Shown: one piece after another, positions 44,763-51,011 of the stretch
Layout of the letters: the number at the start of each line of letters is the position of its first letter
Position numbering within the stretch: position 1 is the stretch's first letter
Assembly (NCBI RefSeq): GCF_013694105.1
Contig: NZ_JACEFG010000002.1
Location: forward strand, 124,001-188,000
Direction of reading: 5' to 3'
DNA length: 64,000 bases
Source of the DNA: Halobacillus locisalis
GTDB taxonomy: Bacteria > Bacillota > Bacilli > Bacillales > Halobacillaceae
Notes under the pieces: model-generated
Databases searched by the model: none
What the model saw: only the letters and a program-made list of their open reading frames with translations
Told to the model about the DNA's origin: nothing
Made by a program: the position numbers and the translations under genes

Positions 44763-44814
44763 TCTAATTTGAGTAAAGGGGGCGATTATTCAATAAGAAT
44801 AATCGCTTTTTCTT
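44763..44814 (+). repeat. Cassette repeat C5 with terminator
   Basis: Left dyad eroded (TCTAATTTGAG), then TAAAGGGGGCGATTATTC-AATAA-GAATAATCGCTTTTTC. GCGATTATTC pairs fully with GAATAATCGC and is followed by five T, a clear intrinsic terminator inside the repeat. Confidence 0.85.
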
Positions 44815-45003
44815 TAACTAAATATAGGTGCAGGGTTCTGAAAGACTTGATTTAGAGGTAATTAAGATAGACACGATTGATGTGGTTATTATTTCCATTA
44901 AACTGTGGATTTGATATGATATATTTACTTGTTATTGATCAATTAATCCAATCACTTTAAGGAAATAAAGTAAAACTCTAATAGCTGAAAGAGGGGAATG
45001 CAG

Positions 45004-45210
45004 ATGTTTTCAAAGAGGAAAACCACAACAGGAAAATGGCTAGCCTATTTAGGTTTATGGATATTTGCTGCAGGATTTGCATTTAGTGAGATCATAGGAA
45101 TTGAAGGTACGCCGGATTTGTTAGCATCTGCATCCATCCCACTGATAGTAATAGGGATATTGATGTTGATAATATCAAACTTCTTCAAGGAGGAACGTTC
45201 AGATGTATAA
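45004..45210 (+). CDS. Small two-helix membrane protein, unknown
   Basis: About 68 residues with two hydrophobic helices ('WLAYLGLWIFAAGFAFSEIIG', 'ASIPLIVIGILMLIISNFF') and basic ends. ATG at 45004 is seven bases after GAGGGG; ATG at 44998 is too close. It is a single-gene cassette between repeats C5 and C6. Function unknown. Confidence 0.7.
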   Translation: MFSKRKTTTGKWLAYLGLWIFAAGFAFSEIIGIEGTPDLLASASIPLIVIGILMLIISNFFKEERSDV

Positions 45211-45234
45211 ACATTGAGGATAGCCAGAGGTGGG

Positions 45235-45270
45235 ATATCTCAAAGATGAGTCTTCCTTTTACTGATTGAT
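45235..45270 (+). repeat. Cassette repeat C6 (truncated)
   Basis: ATATCTCAAAGATGAGTCTTCCTTTTACTGA: dyad CTCAAAGATGAG with intact CTC/GAG and an A-T pair replacing G-C, plus TCTTC. The GGGGGC part is lost. Confidence 0.7.
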
Positions 45271-45310
45271 GAACTAAAATGCAAATAATAAACTCAAAGG
45301 GCGGTACATA

Positions 45311-45625
45311 ATGATTGATTGGTTTTGGCTTAATGTTGGTAGTCTCGTTTTTGGTCTTATTGCATGGACACTTCCTATTGTTAATCTTATACGATATAAA
45401 AACAATAAACGAAAAAATTGGAGCACTCTTTCCATTATGAGTATCAGTGCTTGTGCTATATCGTTATATATTCAGATAGTCTATGCTTTTAATCTGGTTA
45501 AGATCGGGTCATTGTCTAATCTTATAGAAGAGGCTTGGGTGGATGCCAGTTCAGTTCTTCTTATCGTTACACTCCTACTGAATATAATCACGATCATTGT
45601 ATATCGTGACAAAACAACGAAGTAG
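45311..45625 (+). CDS. Small three-helix membrane protein, unknown
   Basis: 104 residues with three hydrophobic helices ('LNVGSLVFGLIAWTLPIVNLI', 'LSIMSISACAISLYIQIVYAF', 'VLLIVTLLLNIITIIVY'). AAAGGGCGG precedes the ATG. It lies in the cassette between C6 and C7 with the frameshifted gene at 45736. No family assigned. Confidence 0.72.
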   Translation: MIDWFWLNVGSLVFGLIAWTLPIVNLIRYKNNKRKNWSTLSIMSISACAISLYIQIVYAFNLVKIGSLSNLIEEAWVDASSVLLIVTLLLNIITIIVYRDKTTK

Positions 45626-45735
45626 ACTATAAATCAACTCTTATCAAAACGCTTTTGTTAAATAAGTAGGATAAAATCTTTTCTAAAAATGATAATGGAA
45701 AAACCCGCAACCTTTTAAAGGGAGGCATAACTACG

Positions 45736-46054
45736 GTGGACTTACTTGTTGTTTTACTAATAATAATTGGCGTAGGAGCAGGGGGAAGCTTTGTTACCTT
45801 AGCACTTATTCCAGGTTATAGAAAAAACAGAATGATTGCCGGCCTCACCTTAATATTAATTTCGCCTCTTATACTAGTGATGTCTTTTTTGGGACTCGGG
45901 GGAGGAATTGGTGGTGGAGCGCATCGGTGCTGTTATTGGAATCTCTATATTCTTAGCTGGACTAACTACATTAATTGTCGGAATATTCACCAGTGATAAG
46001 TATAGACTTGGTGCAATAGAAAAAGAGAAAGAAAAAATTCTGGATTCACAATGA
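45736..46054 (+). pseudogene. Small membrane protein gene with frameshift
   Basis: GTG start behind GGGAGGC. The first frame gives two helices ('LLVVLLIIIGVGAGGSFVTLALIPG', 'AGLTLILISPLILVMSFLGLGG') and then leaves a sensible reading near 45918. The +1 frame continues at once with 'RIGAVIGISIFLAGLTTLIVG' and 'EKEKEKILDSQ', stopping at 46052-46054. One extra base around 45905-45921 explains both halves. It could be real decay or an assembly error; the joined product would have about 105 residues and three helices. Confidence 0.7.
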
Positions 46055-46123
46055 TATAATAAGAAGAAGTGAACTAAATTTGATTTGAGCATGCACTATT
46101 CTTTAATACTTGATCGTTGAAAG

Positions 46124-46155
46124 TATCTTGGAATCAAGTCTTGCACAGACGGGGA
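46124..46155 (+). repeat. Cassette repeat C7, merged into a family A repeat
   Basis: TATCTTGGAATCAAGTCTTGCACAGACGGGGA. The dyad CTTGGAATCAAG shows a double change (CTC/GAG to CTT/AAG) that keeps pairing. The right part runs straight into family A copy A7. Confidence 0.7.
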
Positions 46156-46205
46156 GGGTTCTTTTGTTTCAGTTGTGGAACATAAGAACCGTCCCCGTCT
46201 TTTTT
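46147..46205 (+). repeat. Family A palindromic repeat, copy A7, with T-run
   Basis: AGACGGGGAGGGTTCTT faces AAGAACCGTCCCCGTCT, then TTTTT. This copy can act as a terminator. It appears inserted at or recombined with cassette repeat C7. Confidence 0.8.
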
Positions 46206-46292
46206 AATGAAAAAAAGGACCTCTCGTACTTTGTTCAATTTTTTTGTAAGGAATTTGAATTTATTGCTTCTTATATGTAAGGAGGTGAGAGG

Positions 46293-46778
46293 GTGACACA
46301 GCTGGATGATATTTATCATACATACTTTAAGGATGTATTTTTATATGTATATAGTCTATCTGGCGATCAGCATATAGCTGAAGATATTACGTCGGAAACT
46401 TTTATGAAGGCCTTAACCTCGCTGGATAGTTTCAAAGGAAATAGTGATATCCGTGTCTGGTTATGCCAAATTGCCAAGAACAGTTACTATTCTTATTTGC
46501 GTAAGAAAAAAAGCTTTGTAGATCTTGAGTCGGTTCCAGAACCAGCTAGTGGAGATAATGTAGAACAAGAAATCGCCACTTCAGAAGCGTCTGTGAAGGT
46601 ACATGAAATGATCCAGAATTTAAAAGAGCCATACAATAAGGTATTTACGCTCCGTTTATTTGGAGAACTGTCATTTAAGCAAATCGGCAAATTGTTTGGA
46701 AAGAGTGACAACTGGGCTTGTGTTACTTATCACCGCGCTAGAGAAAAGGTTAAAGCGCGAATGGGGGATTATCGATGA
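46293..46778 (+). CDS. ECF-type RNA polymerase sigma factor (cassette-borne)
   Basis: 161 residues, usual ECF length. Region 2: 'GDQHIAEDITSETFMKALTSLDSFKG' and 'VWLCQIAKNSYYSYLRKKK'. Region 4: 'LRLFGELSFKQIGKLFGKSDNWACVTYHRAREKVKARM' in parts, a helix-turn-helix that recognises the -35 box. GTG start after AAGGAGGTGAG. The next gene, overlapping by 4 nt, encodes its likely anti-sigma factor. Both lie in one cassette of the array, which is notable for a regulatory pair. Confidence 0.9.
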   Translation: MTQLDDIYHTYFKDVFLYVYSLSGDQHIAEDITSETFMKALTSLDSFKGNSDIRVWLCQIAKNSYYSYLRKKKSFVDLESVPEPASGDNVEQEIATSEASVKVHEMIQNLKEPYNKVFTLRLFGELSFKQIGKLFGKSDNWACVTYHRAREKVKARMGDYR

Positions 46779-47677
46779 AAATTAGCTGTAATGTAATCAA
46801 GGATATACTGCCGTTATATGCCGAGGATATGGTAAGTCAAGATACGAGAGATCTAGTCGAAGACCATATAGATTCTTGTGAAAACTGCAAAAAACACCTT
46901 GAAGAAATGCGGACTTTTGAAGAACCACCAGTCGATACCGACATAGCACCCTTAAAAAATATACAAAATACATTGCGAAGGAAAAAGCTGCAGACGATTC
47001 TATTTTCAGTCATGGTCACCCTGGTTTTTGCAGTGGTGACAATCGCTTATCTGACAACGCCAGCATACCTACCTTATAATGAAGATGCGGTTTCAATTAT
47101 TGAGAAAGATGACGGAACTGTACTTTTGAATTTTAGTGAAGAAGTCGCTGGATTTGATGTAACCGAATATCAAGCACAGGACGATTCAGGTTATGTCTAC
47201 AATATCACGACCTGGGAAACGATTTGGCATCAGAAAATAAGCAGAAACAACCTAGAAAATACGGTCTTAAACCCAAATGGGAAAACGGTCGCTTCCATCT
47301 ACTATTACAATACCGATGGAAGTGAAAATACTTTAATTTATGGAGATTCCATAACGGAGGGTTCTATGACGTTACCTCGGCTTGTTTTAAGTTATTATTT
47401 GTTGTTTGCTATAGGGGGCTCACTTCTTTGTGGAATTGGATGGTTCCTATTCCGGAAGAATGAAAAAATAAGGAATGGACTAGAAAATATAATTCTATTG
47501 CCAATCTCCTACGTGTTCGCTCACTTCCTTATAAAAGGTCTTCACCCTGCTACTTACCTTGCTGGACGAGACGTTTATCTAATAGTACTAGTCACCATTC
47601 CTTTATATTTTGCGTTGTTGGCTGGAAGGAACATATTAAAAAAATTATCCAATAAGAAGCCGAAAAGCACTTTATAA
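46775..47677 (+). CDS. Zinc-finger transmembrane anti-sigma factor
   Basis: 300 residues. The N-terminal ~45 residues form an anti-sigma zinc finger ('ISCNVIKDILPLYAEDM', then 'EDHIDSCENCKKHLEEM' with the HxxxCxxC ligands). TM1 is near residues 75-95; an extracellular domain follows; three further TMs lie near 205-290. It should hold the sigma factor at the membrane until an envelope signal arrives. Start overlaps the sigma gene stop (ATGA), the standard arrangement. Confidence 0.88.
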   Translation: MKISCNVIKDILPLYAEDMVSQDTRDLVEDHIDSCENCKKHLEEMRTFEEPPVDTDIAPLKNIQNTLRRKKLQTILFSVMVTLVFAVVTIAYLTTPAYLPYNEDAVSIIEKDDGTVLLNFSEEVAGFDVTEYQAQDDSGYVYNITTWETIWHQKISRNNLENTVLNPNGKTVASIYYYNTDGSENTLIYGDSITEGSMTLPRLVLSYYLLFAIGGSLLCGIGWFLFRKNEKIRNGLENIILLPISYVFAHFLIKGLHPATYLAGRDVYLIVLVTIPLYFALLAGRNILKKLSNKKPKSTL

Positions 47678-47762
47678 TAGGTTGCTTTCACTGGTTTATA
47701 AAAGACTCGACAATCAGCGGTTCTTTTCTTGATTTCTTCCATATTACTTGATACCTAGAAGA

Positions 47763-47830
47763 ATACCTCGATTTCGAGTCTTCTACAATTGGGGGCAAAA
47801 GCTGAATACCGCTTTATTGGTAGTCAGCTT
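47763..47830 (+). repeat. Cassette repeat C8
   Basis: ATACCTCGATTTCGAGTCTT, CTACAATT, GGGGGC, then AAAAGCTGAATACCGCTTTATTGGTAGTCAGCTT. The dyad CTCGA-TT-TCGAG is perfect. AAGCTGA and TCAGCTT form the variable stem. Confidence 0.85.
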
Positions 47831-47928
47831 ATTTATTCTTAAAAATAGTTGAGTGAAACTTTTGATTGGGATAAACCGTATTTACTAATGTGAATATTTA
47901 ATATTAATACCTGCTTGGAGGCTTTGGG

Positions 47929-48084
47929 GTGCAATTTGTATTTAATGCTATAAAAAATATGTTTTTAGATTTATATTCAATGGTTAGAGGATTTACATAT
48001 GGGTTTTTATTGGTTGGCTTATTTATTTTAGTTGTGGGTGCTTTAATCTATGGTGTTTTATATCTAAAAAATATCGTGTTGTGA
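47929..48084 (+). CDS. 51-residue single-helix membrane peptide
   Basis: GTG start ten bases after GGAGGC; product begins (M)QFVFNAIKNMF and has one strong helix 'GFLLVGLFILVVGALIYGVLYL' before the end KNIVL. It is the only gene between repeats C8 and C9, giving a cassette of about 350 bp. Small hydrophobic proteins of this kind include TA toxins, holin-like or regulatory peptides; nothing decides between them here. Confidence 0.62.
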   Translation: MQFVFNAIKNMFLDLYSMVRGFTYGFLLVGLFILVVGALIYGVLYLKNIVL

Positions 48085-48112
48085 TAAGGACCAATGTATA
48101 AGTTATGGTTAA

Positions 48113-48175
48113 TTATCTTGATATCAAGTCTTCTATTAAAGGGGGCGATTGTCCAATAGAGACAATCGCTTTTTC
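48113..48175 (+). repeat. Cassette repeat C9 with perfect terminator
   Basis: TTATCTTGATATCAAGTCTT, CTATTAAA, GGGGGCGATTGTCCAATAGAGACAATCGC, TTTTTC. The dyad CTTGATATCAAG is a perfect palindrome with T-A replacing C-G, and GCGATTGTC pairs fully with GACAATCGC before a T-run. This is the clearest full copy. Confidence 0.92.
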
Positions 48176-48210
48176 ACTAGCGCGCAGTTATAGGAGGAAG
48201 AGGTGAAACG

Positions 48211-48762
48211 TTGAAGTTTAATAAGATATATCAATCCCAAATAGACGATCATCACGATGGAATGATTCACAGAGAAGCAGTCCGGGCTGTCATCCTATCC
48301 AAAGAAAAGATTTTACTAGTACAATCGAGTAAAAGGGACTATAAATTCCCAGGGGGCGGAATAGAGGAAAAGGAAAGTCACTCCGAAGCGCTTTTACGGG
48401 AGATAAAAGAAGAAACAGGCTATATACATGGTTCGGTGAAAGAAAAGATAGGAATCATAGTTGAGCGGAAGTTGGATGAATATGAAAAGGGGAAAGTTTT
48501 TCAAATGACTTCGCATTATTATCTGTGCGAGCTCACGAACCAAGAAGCCGTTGCTCAACAATTGGATCCATATGAGACGGAGCTTGCATTTATGCCTGAA
48601 TGGGTTTCGCTCGAAGAAGCGATTAGACAAAATGAACGCCTGATCAAACAGGGGGAACAGAACAGTTGGCTGAAACGTGAAACCTTCGTACTAAACGAAA
48701 TAAACACTTTGGTAGTGAAATGTAAGTGCCTGACTCCCCACTTCGCTAAAGTGTTAACGTAG
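48211..48762 (+). CDS. NUDIX hydrolase (cassette-borne)
   Basis: 183 residues. 'AVRAVILSKEKILLVQSSKRDYKFPGGGIEEKESHSEALLREIKEETG' (in parts) contains the full Nudix box GX5EX7REUXEEXG, so it should cleave a nucleoside diphosphate-linked substrate using Mg2+. The last ~13 codons ('CKCLTPHFAKVLT') are read from the family B repeat at 48724, meaning the original C-terminus was replaced or extended by that repeat. TTG start with AGGAGGAAG ahead. Confidence 0.88.
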   Translation: MKFNKIYQSQIDDHHDGMIHREAVRAVILSKEKILLVQSSKRDYKFPGGGIEEKESHSEALLREIKEETGYIHGSVKEKIGIIVERKLDEYEKGKVFQMTSHYYLCELTNQEAVAQQLDPYETELAFMPEWVSLEEAIRQNERLIKQGEQNSWLKRETFVLNEINTLVVKCKCLTPHFAKVLT

Positions 48763-48780
48763 TGGGGGGCAGGCACTTTC
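48724..48780. repeat. Family B palindromic repeat, copy B4 (overlaps the NUDIX gene end)
   Basis: AAGTGCCTGACTCCCCACT faces AGTGGGGGGCAGGCACTT around GTTAAC-containing loop. The left arm and loop are translated as the end of the NUDIX protein. Confidence 0.85.
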
Positions 48781-48810
48781 AATAATAAGATTGTTTTAGA
48801 GAAGGCGGAA

Positions 48811-48872
48811 GGTATCTCGAGTTCAAGCCTTCAACTAATGGGGGCAAATCTTTAATAATGTTTTCCTTATTG
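48811..48872 (+). repeat. Cassette repeat C10
   Basis: GGTATCTCGAGTTCAAGCCTTCAACTAATGGGGGC then AAATCTTTAATAATGTTTTCC. TCAACTAA-N-GGGGGC is the consensus form of the middle part. It follows directly after family B copy B4. Confidence 0.85.
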
Positions 48873-48919
48873 AGCTGAGTAGCAATGCGAACAAGTAACT
48901 TACCTAAAGGGGGAGCGAA

Positions 48920-49570
48920 ATGTCGTTTATTTTACCAGGAGATCCTTCTGTTCCGTGGTCTTCTTTAAAGGATACAATGGATAGGAAGGTAGTAATAATC
49001 CAAGAAAGTAACATAAGTAAACAAGTTGGCTTTACTTCTGAACAAATTACTGAAGAAGTGTATGAATCCAAAAAAATGATAAAAAGGATTCAAACTTTGA
49101 AATCTGATTTGTTAGGTGATATAGAAGCAATATCAATAATTTCAAAAGATACATTTAAACCATACAAACATAAAATTTCTACAAAAGGATCTTTCAAAAA
49201 AGTGGAGTATTTTGAGTCGTTCATTCGACTTACGCAAGGTGATTCAGAAAATGATATAAAAAAAGAAAACCCACTATTTGAGAATCATTCTGTTGAGATG
49301 GTTATTCGATTATTACCCTTCCATCAAGGATATATTACTAACCATTTCGCTTTTCATCCTGGTAAAGAGCACGTAATAAATGTTGTTATAAGAGTTGTGT
49401 CAAAAGAGTTTGTAAAAAAGTGCGGAGTGGATTTCGTTGAATCATGGAAAGTAGAAGTAAACTTTGAAGGCAATATACAATTTTATTGGATTAGCATAAA
49501 TGACAAAGAACTGTTAAAACAAGAAAATATTTTATCTCCCGATACAAAGATGATTTTTGAAAGGGAATAG
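48920..49570 (+). CDS. Unknown soluble protein (cassette-borne)
   Basis: 216 residues, no signal peptide or membrane segment, Lys- and Ile-rich. The C-terminal half has beta-strand patterning ('MVIRLLPFHQGYITNHFAFHPG', 'VINVVIRVVSKEFVKK', 'VEVNFEGNIQFYWISIND'). GGGGGAGCGAA stands before the ATG. It is a single-gene cassette between C10 and C11. I do not recognise its family. Confidence 0.72.
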   Translation: MSFILPGDPSVPWSSLKDTMDRKVVIIQESNISKQVGFTSEQITEEVYESKKMIKRIQTLKSDLLGDIEAISIISKDTFKPYKHKISTKGSFKKVEYFESFIRLTQGDSENDIKKENPLFENHSVEMVIRLLPFHQGYITNHFAFHPGKEHVINVVIRVVSKEFVKKCGVDFVESWKVEVNFEGNIQFYWISINDKELLKQENILSPDTKMIFERE

Positions 49571-49614
49571 TGTGGTGTTGTGCTAATGGTGATATCGTTG
49601 AGAATATGCTTTAA

Positions 49615-49677
49615 TTATCTCAAATTCAAGTTTATCGTTATAGGGGGCGATTGTTTAGTAAGAACAGCCCCTATTTT
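49615..49677 (+). repeat. Cassette repeat C11 with terminator-like stem
   Basis: TTATCTCAAATTCAAGTTTATCGTTATAGGGGGCGATTGTTTAGTAAGAACAGCCCCTATTTT. TAGGGG(G)C...TGTT pairs with AACAGCCCCTA before a T-run. Confidence 0.85.
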
Positions 49678-49737
49678 AGTAATATCGTGGAAAAATTAGC
49701 ATTCTCCATTCGAAAAATTATATTGTATGGGAGGGGC

Positions 49738-50201
49738 GTGTATCAAAAAATATCTATTGGCATTAATGGTTCTTATTAGCTTAAGTCTAATGAGTTGTTC
49801 GCAATCATAAAAATCGATTGCCTGGTGAAAAGCCTCCGGAAGTAAAGATAGAAATCGAGAATAAAACGTATGAGACTATCCGTGGTACATATTGCTGGAA
49901 TGGTACGTGTGCAGACACGGGAGGTCCGCGTAAACTCTTAAAAGGAAAAGAACCTATTCGTGTAAATCCCGTGGAGAAAGTGTCTTTTAATATCGACTAT
50001 AAACCTAAACCAAATAAATTCACTTTAGTCCAAATCAGTGAAAGTGATGAAGAGGAAGTCTCAATAATTGAAAAAAGTTTTTCCGCACCTTCACAAAAAG
50101 GGACCTATTATTATTCTTACGGAATTTGGTGGGAAGATAAAGAGAAAGAGGACTTATTTCACGGAGATGCCTTCTATGCTTTCGCTTTAGAAGTAGGGTG
50201 A
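49738..50201 (+). pseudogene. Small lipoprotein gene with frameshifts
   Basis: GGAGGGGC precedes a GTG at 49738. A clear lipoprotein signal ('KKYLLALMVLISLSLMSC') is read in the next frame from about 49745, and the mature domain ('RLPGEKPPEVKIEIENKT...FHGDAFYAFALEVG') in the third frame from about 49810 to the stop at 50199-50201. Two single-base shifts, at AAAAAA (49745-49750) and AAAAA (about 49809-49813), explain this. The mature part has 'YCWNGTCADTGGPRKLL', with a possible disulfide, and resembles small secreted Bacillus proteins. Decay and sequencing error cannot be separated here. Confidence 0.68.
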
Positions 50202-50240
50202 TTATTAATCTAAAGAGGACAATAGTTTAGTATCAACCTC

Positions 50241-50304
50241 AGGATCTCGAAATCATATCTTAAAGTAATGGGGGCAATTGTTCAATATAGATAATCGCTT
50301 TTTA
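50241..50304 (+). repeat. Cassette repeat C12 with weak terminator
   Basis: AGGATCTCGAAATCATATCTTAAAGTAATGGGGGCAATTGTTCAATATAGATAATCGCTTTTTAG. The middle and T-run are kept, the dyad right half is degraded (CATA for GAG). Confidence 0.8.
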
Positions 50305-50370
50305 GTAACGGAGAAGAATAGTTTAGCAAGAGTTGCTAGAGAATTTTAATGATATGTAGGAGGGGATATC

Positions 50371-50799
50371 TTGATTAGAACGGCACGAGAGAAGGATATA
50401 GGTGAATTAGCAAACTTGATGGGAGAATTAGGCTATCCAACAACAACGAGCGAAATGGAACAACGCTTTGAAAAAATTAGTTCCAATCCATCATACAATA
50501 CTCAAGTAGCCGAAAAGGATGGTAAGGTTGTTGGAATGATTGGGATGATGTTAGGTTTTCATTATGAAAAAAATGAAAATTACATCAGAATTGTAGCTTT
50601 TGTGGTGGATTCTAAATATAGAAAGAATGGCATTGGCGATAAGCTTATACAAAAAGCAGAGGAATGGGCAATGGAGCAAGGGCTAAATAAACTGGTGTTA
50701 AACAGTGGAAATCGTAGTGATCGTAATAACGCTCATGAATTTTATACCAACAGAGGTTTTGAGGGTAAAGCAACGGGCTTTTACAAAATATTACCTTAA
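50371..50799 (+). CDS. GNAT family N-acetyltransferase (cassette-borne)
   Basis: 142 residues, a single GNAT domain. 'IRTAREKDIGELANLMGELGYP' opens it, and 'AFVVDSKYRKNGIGDKLIQKAEEWA' is motif A (acetyl-CoA loop R-K-N-G-I-G). 'LNSGNRSDRNNAHEFYTNRGFEGKATGFYK' ends the fold. TTG start behind AGGAGGGGAT. GNAT proteins are typical cassette cargo in integrons. The substrate is unknown; small-molecule or antibiotic acetylation is possible. Confidence 0.9.
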   Translation: MIRTAREKDIGELANLMGELGYPTTTSEMEQRFEKISSNPSYNTQVAEKDGKVVGMIGMMLGFHYEKNENYIRIVAFVVDSKYRKNGIGDKLIQKAEEWAMEQGLNKLVLNSGNRSDRNNAHEFYTNRGFEGKATGFYKILP

Positions 50800-50843
50800 C
50801 TTCATTCTTCACTAACTTATGGGTTAGTGAAAATATGCTTCAT

Positions 50844-50902
50844 TTATCTCGAAATTAAGTCTTCCGCTATCGGGGGCGATTGCTTAACAAAGATTCGCTC
50901 TC
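50844..50902 (+). repeat. Cassette repeat C13, last copy of array 1
   Basis: TTATCTCGAAATTAAGTCTTCCGCTATCGGGGGCGATTGCTTAACAAAGATTCGCTCTC. The full conserved part is present. After it the sequence returns to a family B repeat and host genes on the other strand. Confidence 0.88.
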
Positions 50903-50943
50903 TAATTCAATTACATCCAGTTCGTTGCCTTTTTTTAAAAAAA

Positions 50944-50995
50944 CGTGCCTGACCCCCGGTGCGGTGATACTTTATCACAATGGGGGTCAGGCACC
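50944..50995. repeat. Family B palindromic repeat, copy B5
   Basis: CGTGCCTGACCCCCGGTG faces ATGGGGGTCAGGCACC around TACTTTATCAC. It lies between the end of array 1 and the photolyase gene. Confidence 0.85.
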
Positions 50996-51011
50996 ATTAA
51001 AAAAGCCTTCC

